Below, piece by piece: positions 17,236-25,601 of a DNA stretch of 40,224 nucleotides. Below the pieces are notes generated by a model. It ran no database searches and had not been told where the DNA came from. It was given only the letters and a program-made list of their open reading frames with translations. Source of the DNA: Yinghuangia elevatio (lineage in GTDB: Bacteria > Actinomycetota > Actinomycetes > Streptomycetales > Streptomycetaceae); the NCBI RefSeq assembly GCF_040649515.1, contig NZ_JBEZFP010000087.1, forward strand, positions 1 through 40,224, written 5' to 3'. Both the position numbers and the translations under genes were made by a program. How positions within the stretch are numbered: position 1 is the stretch's first letter; each line of letters begins with the position of its first letter.

Positions 17236-18684
17236 TCACAGCGCCGGACGGCGCCCCGCGGTGTACGCCCACGGCCGTGCTTCCTCCACCGCGGCGCCGA
17301 CGCGGAAGACCATCTCGTCGTCGTACGTCTTCCCGACGATCTGCACGCCCGTCGGCACCCCGTTCGCCGCGAACCCGGACGGCACCGCGAGCACCGGCAC
17401 GCGGCTGCAGATGTTGAACGGCGGCGTCAGCGAGCCGTGCAGGTAGAAGTCCGTCTCCACACCGTCGACCACCAGCTTGGTCTCGGTGAAGTCCTCGCCC
17501 GCCGGGAACGCGGGCAGGGCCATGGTCGGACAGACCATCGCGTCGAACCGGTCGAGCAGCTCGCCGAGTTCGGCGTAGATCTCGCCCTCCAGCGCGAGCC
17601 CCTCGGCGAACGACAGCTCGGACGCGGCCGTCTGCTCGTGGAACATCCGGAGGTACGGGGTGACCAGATCCGGCGCAGCCGCCGTCGCCTCGCCGGCCTC
17701 GGCCCCCATCACCGCCGCGAAGTGCGCGAGCAGGGCCCGCTCGATCAGGTCGCGCGTCCACCCGAGCGCGACCTCCTCGACCACCGCACCGGCCGCACGC
17801 AGCGCCTCGCCCACGGCCCGTGTGTTGGCCGCGACGTCCGGGTCCACGGGGTAGTCGCCGAGGTTGACGCACAGCGCGATGCGCAGACCCTCGGCGCCGC
17901 GCGCTCCCGCGTACGCCTCGGGCAGTACCAACTTCGGCCGCAGCGACACCACATCGCCCTTCCACGGCCCCGCGATCACGTTCTCCAGCAGCGCGCAGTC
18001 GGCGACGGTCCGGGCCATCGGGCCGTCGTGGCAGTACTGGTCGAGGCTGTACGGCGGCATCGCCGGGACCCGTCCGAACGGCGGCTTGAAGCCCACGACG
18101 CCGTTGCACGACGCGGGCATCCGGATCGAGCCGCCGATGTCCGAACCGGTGGCCAGCGGCGCGTACCCGGCCGCCAGCGCGGCCCCCGAGCCGCCGGACG
18201 AACCACCGGGCGAGAACTCCGGGTTCCACGGATTACGGGTCAGACCCCACAGCTTCGACTGGGTGAACGCCGCCGCGCAGAACTCCGGGGTGCTGGTGCG
18301 CACATGGATGATGCCGCCGGCCTCGGTGATCCGCTCGATCACCGGGTGCGTCTCCGTCGCGATGTTGTCCGCGTACAGCAGCGACCCCATCTGGTGCGGG
18401 CGTCCCGCGATCGGGTGCTCCTCCTTGGCCGCGATCGGTAGGCCCTCCAGCGGGCGTACCTCTCCCGCGCCCTTGCCCAGGTAGCGCCGCTCCGCCTCCC
18501 GCGCGGCCGCGAAAGCCTCGTCGCGCAGCGACTCGACGACGGCGTTGACGACAGGATCCGCGGCGTCCACCCGGTCCACGACCGCGGTCAGCAGTTCGAC
18601 CGGGGAAACCTCGCGGGCGCGGAACGCCGCGAGCGCGTCGGTCGCCGACAGATAGGCGAGTTCGGCGGATACGTCAGAGGGCAT
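17236..18684 (-). CDS. Amidase signature family enzyme
   Basis: A 482-aa amidase-signature hydrolase that should cleave an amide bond to acid plus ammonia or amine. The Ser-cisSer-Lys triad is visible with the exact spacing of fatty-acid amide hydrolase: K87 (LPIAAKEE), S162 (SPGGSSGGS) and nucleophile S186 (GSDIGGSIR). GatA, the glutamyl-tRNA amidotransferase subunit, is unlikely because no gatB or gatC is nearby. The ATG at 18684 has AAGGGAG at good spacing. The gene follows the ABC importer by 103 bp on the same strand, so an imported peptide or amide is a plausible substrate; this link is inference from position. Confidence 0.9.
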   Translation of the reverse strand: MPSDVSAELAYLSATDALAAFRAREVSPVELLTAVVDRVDAADPVVNAVVESLRDEAFAAAREAERRYLGKGAGEVRPLEGLPIAAKEEHPIAGRPHQMGSLLYADNIATETHPVIERITEAGGIIHVRTSTPEFCAAAFTQSKLWGLTRNPWNPEFSPGGSSGGSGAALAAGYAPLATGSDIGGSIRMPASCNGVVGFKPPFGRVPAMPPYSLDQYCHDGPMARTVADCALLENVIAGPWKGDVVSLRPKLVLPEAYAGARGAEGLRIALCVNLGDYPVDPDVAANTRAVGEALRAAGAVVEEVALGWTRDLIERALLAHFAAVMGAEAGEATAAAPDLVTPYLRMFHEQTAASELSFAEGLALEGEIYAELGELLDRFDAMVCPTMALPAFPAGEDFTETKLVVDGVETDFYLHGSLTPPFNICSRVPVLAVPSGFAANGVPTGVQIVGKTYDDEMVFRVGAAVEEARPWAYTAGRRPAL

Positions 18685-18697
18685 GGTGACTCCCTTA

Positions 18698-18733
18698 CGG
18701 AGGTTGCGGAGGTTGCGGAGGCTGCGGAGGCGT
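18698..18733. repeat. 9-bp tandem repeat (CGGAGGTTG-like x4)
   Basis: Four head-to-tail 9-bp units lie in the leader of the amidase gene: two identical, one with a single change, one more diverged. They end about 13 bp before the start, directly beside the ribosome binding site. Confidence 0.8.
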
Positions 18734-18787
18734 GTGGTGGTTGCACAGGGTTGTCGTGGTGAAGACTCCGTGGGACGCCGACGGCGG

Positions 18788-19627
18788 TCAGGCATCCGGT
18801 GCGGCGAGCGCCTTCCGGTTCTCCGCGATCCGTTCCGGGTCCCAGCCCGCGCGCGGAACCGAGTCGATCAGCAGCCGGGTGTACGGGTGTTGCGGCGCCG
18901 CCAGCACGTCCGCAGTCCGCCCCGACTCCACGACCCGGCCCGACCGCAGCACGACGACGTCGTCCGTGATGTGCCGGATCACCGCGAGGTCGTGGCTGAC
19001 GAAGAGGTACGCGACGCCCTCCTCCCGCCGGACACGCACCAGCAGGTCGAGGATCTGCGCCTGGATCGACACGTCGAGGGCGGCCACCGCCTCGTCCAGG
19101 ATCAGCACTTGCGGGGACGCCGCCAGCGCCCGCGCGATGGCGACGCGCTGCCGCTGCCCGCCGGAGAGCCGGCGCGGCAGCGCACCCGCCTCCCGGGTGC
19201 CCAGGCCCACCTGGTCGAGCAGTTCGGCGACGCGCGCGGCGCGCCGCTGCTTGCCGAGGTCGGGCGCGTGCAGGCGCAGGACCTCGTCGACGCAGTCGCG
19301 TACCGCGACGCGCGGGTCCAGCGACAGGTAGGGGTCCTGGAAGACCATCTGGATCTCCCGGGCCCGGGCGAGGCGTTCGGTGCGCGAACGCGGGCGGCGG
19401 GCACGCTCACGGCCGCGGACCGTGATGCTCCCGGCGTCCGGTGTCTCCAGGTCCACGAGCATGCGCGCCGTGGTGGTCTTGCCCGAGCCGGACTCCCCGA
19501 CGATCCCGAGCGAGCCGCCCGGCGCCAGCGTGAACGCCACGTCGTCGACCGCCTTGTGGTCGCCGAACGTCCGGCACAGGCCGCGGACCCGGAGTACCGC
19601 CTCGGCCGCATCTGCGGTGGTGCTCAC
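18788..19627 (-). CDS. Oligopeptide-type ABC transporter ATP-binding protein (OppF-like)
   Basis: A 279-aa ABC ATPase, the second nucleotide-binding subunit of the importer. Walker A GESGSGKT (44-51), Q-loop QMVFQDPY, signature LSGGQRQR (154-161), Walker B VLILDE (174-179) and the switch SHDLAVI are present. After Walker B the usual DEPVSALD reads DEAVAALD, a mild change. The C-terminal segment HPYTRLLIDSVP is typical of OppF/DppF proteins. The GTG start overlaps the stop of the upstream ATPase by four bases (GTGA), so the two subunits are co-translated. It is cytosolic and membrane-associated. Confidence 0.92.
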   Translation of the reverse strand: MSTTADAAEAVLRVRGLCRTFGDHKAVDDVAFTLAPGGSLGIVGESGSGKTTTARMLVDLETPDAGSITVRGRERARRPRSRTERLARAREIQMVFQDPYLSLDPRVAVRDCVDEVLRLHAPDLGKQRRAARVAELLDQVGLGTREAGALPRRLSGGQRQRVAIARALAASPQVLILDEAVAALDVSIQAQILDLLVRVRREEGVAYLFVSHDLAVIRHITDDVVVLRSGRVVESGRTADVLAAPQHPYTRLLIDSVPRAGWDPERIAENRKALAAPDA

Positions 19628-20619
19628 GTCAGGATCCCTTCCTCGGCGCGCAGGCACGCCACGGCCGCGGGGCCGTCGTGCACCAGCGCCGGAACCTCGG
19701 TACGGCACCGCTCCACCGCGAACGCGCACCGCTCCGCGAAGGCGCACCCCTCCGGCGCCTCCGCGAGCGACACGGGCCGTCCCGGGATCGCCCGCGGCGG
19801 CTCGGAGTCCGCCTCCAGACGCGGCGTGGAGGCCAGCAGGCCCGCGGTGTACGGGTGCCTCGGATGCTCGAACAGGGCCGCGGCGGGCTGGGATTCGACG
19901 ATGCGGCCCGCGTACATGACGTAGATGCGGTCGCAGATCGCCGCGGCCAGCTCCAGGTCGTGGGTGACGAAGAGCATGCCGGTGCCGTGCCGGACCTGGA
20001 GGCGCCGCAGGATGCCGACGACCTCCGCCTGCGTGGTGACGTCCAGCGCGGTGGTGGGTTCGTCGGCGAGGAGCAGCGCCGGGTTGCCGGCCAGCGCCGC
20101 CGCGATCACGACGCGTTGCAGCATGCCGCCGGAGAACTGGTGCGGGAAGCGCCGCAGCGCCCCGCGCGGGTCGCGGATGCCGACCTCGGCGAGCAGTTCC
20201 TCGGCGCGCGCCGGCGCCTGCTTCTTCGACATGCCGAGCAGGCGCAGGCCCTCGGTGAGGAAGTCGCCGACCCTGCGCATCGGGTTGACCGACGCACGCG
20301 GGTCCTGGAACACCATCGCGACCTGCCGCCGGCGGATGCCGCGCAGTCCCGCGGGCCCGAGCCCGAGTACGTCGGTCTCCGCGACGCGGACCGCGCCCTC
20401 GGTGCGGGAGCCCTGCGGGAGCAGCCCGAGGACGGTGCGGCAGGCCACCGACTTGCCGGAGCCGGACTCGCCGACCAGGCCCACCGTTTCGCCGCGTCCG
20501 ACGCGCAGCGAGACCCCGTCCAGGATCGGCCGGGCGGCGGCGTGGTCGGGCAGGCGCAGCGTCAGGCCCTCGATGTCGAGCAGCGGAGCGTCCCCGCTCG
20601 TCACGGTCTTCTCGAACAT
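19624..20619 (-). CDS. Oligopeptide-type ABC transporter ATP-binding protein (OppD-like)
   Basis: A 331-aa ABC ATPase. Walker A GESGSGKS (50-57), AMVFQDPRASVNP Q-loop region, signature FSGGMLQRV, Walker B LLLADEPTTALD and the switch THDLELA are all intact. The C-terminal oligopeptide/dipeptide-transporter domain is present, with HPYTAGLLAS and the cysteine-containing EGCAFAERCAFAVERC that in DppD-type subunits can ligate an iron-sulphur cluster. Start at the ATG at 20619 behind GAGAGG, six bases after the permease stop. Further upstream the frame is antisense to the permease gene. Confidence 0.92.
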   Translation of the reverse strand: MFEKTVTSGDAPLLDIEGLTLRLPDHAAARPILDGVSLRVGRGETVGLVGESGSGKSVACRTVLGLLPQGSRTEGAVRVAETDVLGLGPAGLRGIRRRQVAMVFQDPRASVNPMRRVGDFLTEGLRLLGMSKKQAPARAEELLAEVGIRDPRGALRRFPHQFSGGMLQRVVIAAALAGNPALLLADEPTTALDVTTQAEVVGILRRLQVRHGTGMLFVTHDLELAAAICDRIYVMYAGRIVESQPAAALFEHPRHPYTAGLLASTPRLEADSEPPRAIPGRPVSLAEAPEGCAFAERCAFAVERCRTEVPALVHDGPAAVACLRAEEGILT

Positions 20620-20624
20620 GCCGC

Positions 20625-21524
20625 TCACCTCTCCCGCTTCGCGACGCGGTCGGCGAGCCCCTCGCCGACGATCCCGAACGCGACCACCGCGATGACGATG
20701 GCCGTTGCGGGCGCGAGCGCCGGCAGCATGACGTCCTTGAGCAGCGGGCCCTGGCCTTCGCTGACCATGACGCCCCAGTCGGCGGTGGGCGCCTGCACGC
20801 CGAAGCCGAGGAAGGACAGGCCGGCCAGCTCCATCAGGGCGTACCCGAAGTTGATCGCCGACTGGGCCAGCACGGTCGGGGTGATGTTGGGGATCAGGTG
20901 GCGCACGCAGATCGACCAGCCGGACCAGCCCTGCACACGGTAGGACTCGATGTAGGGGCGGGACTTCTCCTGGCGGGCGATGGCGCGGACCAGGCGGCCG
21001 ACGTATGGCGTGTAGGCGACCATCATGGCGATGACCGGCGCGGTGAGCCCGGTGCCGAAGACGGCGACGCACAGGATGGCCAGCAGCATCGCCGGGAACG
21101 CGAACAGCAGGTCCATCGACCGCGACAGCAGCGAGTCGACCCAGCCGCCGCGCCACGCCGCGACCACGCCCATGACGATGCCGAGGACGGTGGAGACGCC
21201 GACGACGGCGAGGGGGCCGAGCAGGCCGGTGCGGGCGCCGTACAGCAGGCGCGACAGGATGTCGCGGCCCGACTGGTCGGTGCCCAGCCAGTGGTCGGGG
21301 CCGGAACCGGCCAGCGAGTTCTTGAGGTTGATCGCGTTCGGGTCGTAGGGGGCGAGCAGCGGGGCGAAGACCGCCAGGAGCACCAGCAGCGCGAGGACGA
21401 CCACGGCCGCGGTGAACAGCGGCCCCTGGGCGGCGAGCGTACGGATCCGGCCGGGTGCGCCGCGGCGGGCGCCCGGCAACCGCGGGGCGCCGCCCGGCAC
21501 GAGCGGGGTTGCCGAGGCCGTCAC
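20625..21524 (-). CDS. Oligopeptide-type ABC transporter permease (OppC-like)
   Basis: A 299-aa inner-membrane permease with about six helices. It has the OppC N-terminal layout: a hydrophobic first helix, then FAPLLAPYDPNAINL, HWLGTDQSGRDILSRLLYGAR, and the EAA-type coupling loop near ARQEKSRPYIESYRVQGWS. The distal helices LSFLGFGVQAPTADWG match this permease class. The GTG start overlaps the stop of the first permease by four bases (GTGA). It pairs with the neighbouring permease to make the membrane pore. Confidence 0.93.
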   Translation of the reverse strand: MTASATPLVPGGAPRLPGARRGAPGRIRTLAAQGPLFTAAVVVLALLVLLAVFAPLLAPYDPNAINLKNSLAGSGPDHWLGTDQSGRDILSRLLYGARTGLLGPLAVVGVSTVLGIVMGVVAAWRGGWVDSLLSRSMDLLFAFPAMLLAILCVAVFGTGLTAPVIAMMVAYTPYVGRLVRAIARQEKSRPYIESYRVQGWSGWSICVRHLIPNITPTVLAQSAINFGYALMELAGLSFLGFGVQAPTADWGVMVSEGQGPLLKDVMLPALAPATAIVIAVVAFGIVGEGLADRVAKRER

Positions 21525-22480
21525 TTCTCGTCACCTCCCAGGGCGAGGCGCGGGTCGATCAGCGGCTGCAACAGGTCCACGACCAGGTTCGCGACCAGGA
21601 ACGCCGCGACTACCAGCAGGGTCAGCGCCTGCACGACGGGGAAGTCCTTGACGGTCACCGAGTTGACCAGCAGCGAGCCGACACCCTTGACGCTGAACGC
21701 CGTCTCCACGATCGAGGTGGCCACGAGCATGCCCGCGACCATGGTCCCGACCACGGTGACGATGGGCCCGAGCGCGTTGCGCAGCACGTGCCGCACGATG
21801 ACCTGGCCCTCGGGGACGCCCCGGGAGCGGGCCACCTCGACGTGTTCGCGCGAGAGTTCGTCGAGCATGGCCGAGCGCGTGACCCGGGCGAGCAGCCCCG
21901 CGAACGTGAGGGCGAGCGCGACGGCCGGGAGCGTCAGGTGCCACAGCCGGTCGGTGAAGCCCTCGCCCGCGCCGTAGAGCGGGAACCAGCCGAGCTTGAC
22001 CGCGAAGACCGAGGTGAGCACGGTCGCGGCGATGTACGACGGGATGGCGATGGACGTGCCGGTCCAGGCGAGCACCAGCTTGTCGACCAGGCCGGGGCGC
22101 AGCGCGGACAGGATGCCGAGGGCCAGGCCGACGACCGTGACCAGGACCATCGCGTACACCACCAGGAACGCGGTGATCGGCAGCTTCTGGGCGACCAGGT
22201 CGCCGACGTCCTGGCGGAACTGCACCGAGCGGCCGAAGTCGCCGCCGAGCACGTCGCCGAGCCACATGAAGTACTGGTTCAGGAACGGCTCGTCCAGGTG
22301 GTACTGGGCGGTCAGCGCGGCGCGCGCCTCCGGGGTGACCGGCCGACCGCGCATCAGGAAGGACACCGGGTCGCCGGGGGCCAGGTGCACGGCGCTGAAG
22401 ACCACGAAGGAGGTCACCAGCAGCACGAGCACCAGCCCCACGACGCGCCCGAGCAGGAAGCGGAGCAGAGAGCGGCTCAT
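21521..22480 (-). CDS. Oligopeptide-type ABC transporter permease (OppB-like)
   Basis: A 319-aa membrane permease of the OppB/DppB class: one N-terminal helix (LLGRVVGLVLVLLVTSFVVFSAVHLAPGDP is its region), then the periplasmic segment LTAQYHLDEPFLNQYFMWLG, DFGRSV, and the EAA loop LSREHVEVARSRGVPEGQV. The C-terminal LLVVAAFLVANLVVDLLQPLIDPRL is standard. Its ATG overlaps the stop of the binding-protein gene by one base (TGATG). No gaps or frameshifts are visible. Confidence 0.93.
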   Translation of the reverse strand: MSRSLLRFLLGRVVGLVLVLLVTSFVVFSAVHLAPGDPVSFLMRGRPVTPEARAALTAQYHLDEPFLNQYFMWLGDVLGGDFGRSVQFRQDVGDLVAQKLPITAFLVVYAMVLVTVVGLALGILSALRPGLVDKLVLAWTGTSIAIPSYIAATVLTSVFAVKLGWFPLYGAGEGFTDRLWHLTLPAVALALTFAGLLARVTRSAMLDELSREHVEVARSRGVPEGQVIVRHVLRNALGPIVTVVGTMVAGMLVATSIVETAFSVKGVGSLLVNSVTVKDFPVVQALTLLVVAAFLVANLVVDLLQPLIDPRLALGGDEK

Positions 22481-24105
22481 CAGTTCGCGGATCCCAGGGT
22501 CGCGGCCCACGGGTACGACAGGTGGGTGATGTTCGGGGTCACCCCGGTGACGCGCTTGCCGAGGTAGAGCGACATGGGCGAGTCCCACAGGGGGATGCCG
22601 GGCAGCTCGCGGAGCGCGATCTCCTGGAGCTTCACGGTGAGTTCGGCGCGCGCGGCCGGGTCGGTGGTGCCGAGCGCCTCCTTGACGAGCTGGTCGTACT
22701 CGGGGTTCGACCAGTTGCCGTAGTTGGCGAACTCCCCGGTCTGCAATGCGGCGTAGAACTCCAGCGGGTCGGGCGTCATGTCGTAGCCGCTGGTGACCAG
22801 CACGTCGATGCCCTCGCGGGTGGCGGGGTCGGTGAACAGGGCCGTGTACGCGTCGGGCGCGATGGTGCGCAGTTCGACGTCGAGGCCTATCTCCTTGCCG
22901 GCGGCCTGGATGGCGTTGGCGGCGACGCTGATCTCGGGCGCCAGGTTGCTGGTGGCGACGACGACCTTCTTGCCGTCCGCCCCGGCCTCCTCGACCAGCT
23001 TCTTGGCCGCGGCCGGGTCCTGGGTGATGGCCGGCAGGCTGTTGTGGATGGTCTGCGCGCGCTCCGCCGGGACGGTCGCCCAGCCGGCCGCGGGGACGGG
23101 GGCCTTGGCGGGGGCGCCGTACCCGTTCAGCGCGGCCTGGACCATGCCGTCGCGGTCGATGGCCATCGACAGTGCCTGGCGTACCCGCCGGTCGCCGAGC
23201 GCGCCCTTGAGGTTGGTGACGGCCGCCGAGTAACTGCCGGTGATGGCACCGAAGTAGAGCTTGCCGTCGCTCGCGTGGAGCTTGTCGAACGAGGTGGTCG
23301 GAAGCAGGTAGCCACCGTCGACCTCGCCGGTCAGCAGCGCGTTGGCGCGGGCGGAGGGGTCCTGGATGAAGACGAATTCGAGCTCGCTCGTCTTCGGTGC
23401 CAGAGTGCTGTCCCAGTACGCGTCGTTCTTCTTGAGGGTGATCGACGTGCCGGGCTTCCACTCCTCGAGGGAGAACGGCCCCGTGCAGTTCACGCCGCCC
23501 TGCGGGTTGCCGTAGTCCTTGCCGGCCTTGGCCAGGAAGTCGGCGCTCTCGACGATGCCGGGTGACGCGCTCAACTGCTCGTTGAGCAGCACGTTGGGGC
23601 GGGTCAGCTTGATGGTGACCTCGAGCGGCCCGGTCTCCGTGATGGACGCGACGTCCTTGAAGACCGTGCTGTACGAGGAGCCGACCTCCGGGTCCGCGTG
23701 CCGCGTCAGGCTCGCCACGACGTCCTTGGCGGCCATCGGGGTGCCGTCGTGGAACTTGACCCCTTCGCGCAGGGTGTAGACCCAGGTGAGCGGGTCGGGG
23801 TTGGTGTACTTGCTGGCGAGGCCGGGGGAGATCTTCAGGTCCGGGGTGACGCGGAGCAGGTTCTCGCACACGTTCGCGAGCACGGTGTTGATCGGGAAGT
23901 CGAAGGCGTACGCGTAGTCGAGCGTCTGGGGCTCGGCGTACAGCGACCACTTCACCTTGTCGAGCGGCCCTTTCGCGGCCGGAGTGTCGATGGTGACGTC
24001 GAACGCGGCGCCGGAGCCGGACGAGTTGTCACCACCTCCGCCCGAGCAGCCGGCGGCGACGAGGGCCGCTACGGCGGCCAGTGCGGCGGTTCTGAGCATG
24101 CGCAA
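22480..24105 (-). CDS. ABC transporter substrate-binding lipoprotein, family 5 (peptide/nickel-type)
   Basis: A roughly 541-aa extracellular solute-binding protein of the OppA/DppA/NikA class. The N-terminus is a lipoprotein signal ending in LVAAGC (Cys about residue 20), followed by a Gly/Ser linker. Family-5 features are PQTLDYAYAFDFP, YTLREGVKFHDGTPMAAKDVVASL, RRVRQALSMAIDRDGM and LRELPGIPLWDSP. I prefer the TTG at 24105, eight bases after AAAGGGG; an ATG at 24099 is the alternative but lies too far from that site. The ligand could be a peptide or another polar solute. It is the first gene of the importer operon and is probably repressed by the divergent LacI-type regulator. Confidence 0.92.
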   Translation of the reverse strand: MRMLRTAALAAVAALVAAGCSGGGGDNSSGSGAAFDVTIDTPAAKGPLDKVKWSLYAEPQTLDYAYAFDFPINTVLANVCENLLRVTPDLKISPGLASKYTNPDPLTWVYTLREGVKFHDGTPMAAKDVVASLTRHADPEVGSSYSTVFKDVASITETGPLEVTIKLTRPNVLLNEQLSASPGIVESADFLAKAGKDYGNPQGGVNCTGPFSLEEWKPGTSITLKKNDAYWDSTLAPKTSELEFVFIQDPSARANALLTGEVDGGYLLPTTSFDKLHASDGKLYFGAITGSYSAAVTNLKGALGDRRVRQALSMAIDRDGMVQAALNGYGAPAKAPVPAAGWATVPAERAQTIHNSLPAITQDPAAAKKLVEEAGADGKKVVVATSNLAPEISVAANAIQAAGKEIGLDVELRTIAPDAYTALFTDPATREGIDVLVTSGYDMTPDPLEFYAALQTGEFANYGNWSNPEYDQLVKEALGTTDPAARAELTVKLQEIALRELPGIPLWDSPMSLYLGKRVTGVTPNITHLSYPWAATLGSAN

Positions 24106-24181
24106 GAAACCCACCCCTTTCGAGGGACGGAGGAGGCGCGGCAGGGATGCCAGGGATACGCGTCGTGGACGAGTGCCGGTG

Positions 24182-24210
24182 AGTATTGACGCGGGAACGT
24201 TCCCGCGCAA
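24182..24210 (-). promoter_or_regulatory. Predicted promoter of the ABC importer operon
   Basis: On the minus strand TTGCGC (24205-24210) and AATACT (24182-24187) are separated by 17 bp, matching three of six and four of six consensus bases. The spacer is almost entirely filled by the 18-bp palindrome. The distance to the start codon is about 77 bp. Confidence 0.45.
24190..24207. promoter_or_regulatory. LacI-type operator O1
   Basis: CGCGGGAACGTTCCCGCG is a perfect 18-bp palindrome with a central CG, the usual form of LacI/PurR-family sites. It lies in the spacer of the importer promoter and faces a LacI-family gene 88 bp away. Binding by that protein is inferred. Confidence 0.65.
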
Positions 24211-24216
24211 GGGTTT

Positions 24217-24232
24217 GCGGGAACGATTCTCG
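24217..24232. promoter_or_regulatory. Second, imperfect LacI-type operator O2
   Basis: GCGGGAACGATTCTCG repeats the first nine bases of O1 exactly (GCGGGAACG), with a degenerate right arm. It starts 26 bp from the equivalent base of O1, about two and a half helical turns, and is nearer to the regulator gene, so it may serve autoregulation. Confidence 0.45.
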
Positions 24233-24294
24233 GGGGTCGTGAGAATGCCGCCCGGGGCCGTCTGACGGCCCGTCAACATGTCAGGATCAAGGCC

Positions 24295-25521
24295 ATGAAC
24301 GAACCGGAACGTCGGGTTGGAAAAGTGCCGGGAGAAGCCGAAGGACCGCTCTCGGGGCCGGCCGCGGGGGCAGATGCGGGACCGTCCGCGGTGCCGTCCG
24401 GAGGGCCGCCCTCAAGGCCCGGCGCAGGTCCGGGTGCGGGTCCGGGTGCGGGTCCGGGCGCGGCAGCGCGCGGCGGGCCGCGGGCCCGGGGCAAACGCTC
24501 CCAGGCCGTCCCGAGGGTGCGCCTGATCGACGTCGCCCGCGAGGCGGGCCTGTCCAAGACCACCATCTCGGCCGCACTCAACGGCACCGGAAGGCTGTCC
24601 GACGACGTACGCGCCCACGCCCGCGAAACCGCGTTCCGCATGGGCTACCGCCCGAACGCCACGGCCCGCCTGCTGCGCGCCGGGCACGCGCGGCTCATCG
24701 GGTTCGCGGTGCGCGAGTACGTCGACAAGCCTTGGGCGTACACGGAGTTGCCGTACTTCACCCGGCTCGCCAACGCCAGCGCGGACGTCGCCCTCGAACA
24801 CGGCCACGCCCTCGTGCTGCTGCCCAACCACGCCCCCCGCGAGGAGTGGGCCGACCTACCCCTCGACGCGATCTGCGTGGTCGACCCGGAGGTCGACGAC
24901 CCGCTCGTCGAGGACTTCCTCGCGGCCGGCATCCCGGTCGTCACCGACCGCCGCGTGGAAGGCCGAGCGGGCGGCTACTGGGTCGAGACCGACTACGCCG
25001 CCGCCGTACGCGAGGTCCTGGACCACCTCGCCGGACAGGGGGCCCGCGACATCGCCCTCGTCATGGCCGCCAGCGACGCGCTCTACACCCGCAACGCCCT
25101 GCTGGCCCAAGCCGATTGGTCAGCCCGGCATGACATCCGCACCCGCGTCGTACAGGTCGACACCCCCGGCTACGCCTCCAACCTCGAAGCCATCGGCGAC
25201 CTCCTGGCCCCCGGCCCCGGCGAGGGCCCCGACGCGCTGTTCGTCCTCACCGAGGTCAGCCCGCCGCTGGTCCTGGAGGTGGCCCGCCGACACGGCCACC
25301 GCGTCCCCGACGACCTCCTCCTCGTCTGCGCCAGCGAGGACGGCCTCGCCGAACACACCGCCCCGCCCGTCACCACCCTCAGCGTCCAGCCCAACCTGAT
25401 CGCCGACGCCGGAATCCGCCTGCTCGTCGAAGTCCTCGACCAGGGCCTCACCGACCCCCGAGGCGTCGAAGTCCCCACCCGCCTGGAAATCCGCAAATCC
25501 TCCCAACGGGCCCCCGCGTAG
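24295..25521 (+). CDS. LacI-family transcriptional regulator with a long Gly/Pro/Ala N-terminal extension
   Basis: A 408-aa regulator. The helix-turn-helix begins late, at about residue 76 (RLIDVAREAGLSKTTISAALNGTGRLSDDVRAHARE, with the hinge region GYRPNATARLLRAGHARLIGF). The sugar/ligand-binding domain follows and ends normally. LacI proteins usually begin a few residues before the HTH; here some 70 residues of Gly, Pro, Ala and Arg precede it, partly encoded by a 12-bp repeat (24427-24462). AGGA eight bases before the ATG at 24295 supports this start, but an internal start close to the HTH cannot be excluded. It is divergent from the peptide-type importer and is the likely repressor of it. 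Confidence 0.85.
   Translation: MNEPERRVGKVPGEAEGPLSGPAAGADAGPSAVPSGGPPSRPGAGPGAGPGAGPGAAARGGPRARGKRSQAVPRVRLIDVAREAGLSKTTISAALNGTGRLSDDVRAHARETAFRMGYRPNATARLLRAGHARLIGFAVREYVDKPWAYTELPYFTRLANASADVALEHGHALVLLPNHAPREEWADLPLDAICVVDPEVDDPLVEDFLAAGIPVVTDRRVEGRAGGYWVETDYAAAVREVLDHLAGQGARDIALVMAASDALYTRNALLAQADWSARHDIRTRVVQVDTPGYASNLEAIGDLLAPGPGEGPDALFVLTEVSPPLVLEVARRHGHRVPDDLLLVCASEDGLAEHTAPPVTTLSVQPNLIADAGIRLLVEVLDQGLTDPRGVEVPTRLEIRKSSQRAPA
24427..24462. repeat. 12-bp tandem repeat in the regulator gene (GGTCCGGGTGCG x3)
   Basis: Two identical 12-bp units and one with a single base change encode a Gly-Pro-Gly-Ala repeat in the N-terminal extension of the LacI-type regulator. The unit is a multiple of three, so copy changes keep the frame. 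Confidence 0.8.
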
Positions 25522-25528
25522 GGGGCCC
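25508..25528 (+). terminator. Terminator-like hairpin at the end of the LacI-type gene
   Basis: GGGCCCCC (25508-25515) and GGGGGCCC (25521-25528) form a perfect 8-bp stem with loop GCGTA. The TAG stop lies in loop and stem. Genes on either side converge here, so it could serve both strands. Confidence 0.5.
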
Positions 25529-25601
25529 CTGCCCTTGGGGGGCTGGGCCGCCGTCACAGGGCAGATCCGTCACAGAGCTGCTCCGGCAGAGGGCTGCTCC
25601 G

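Noticed and set aside
17236..18684. GatA subunit of the tRNA amidotransferase
   Set aside because: No gatB or gatC lies nearby, and the gene follows an ABC importer; the general amidase signature family fits better.
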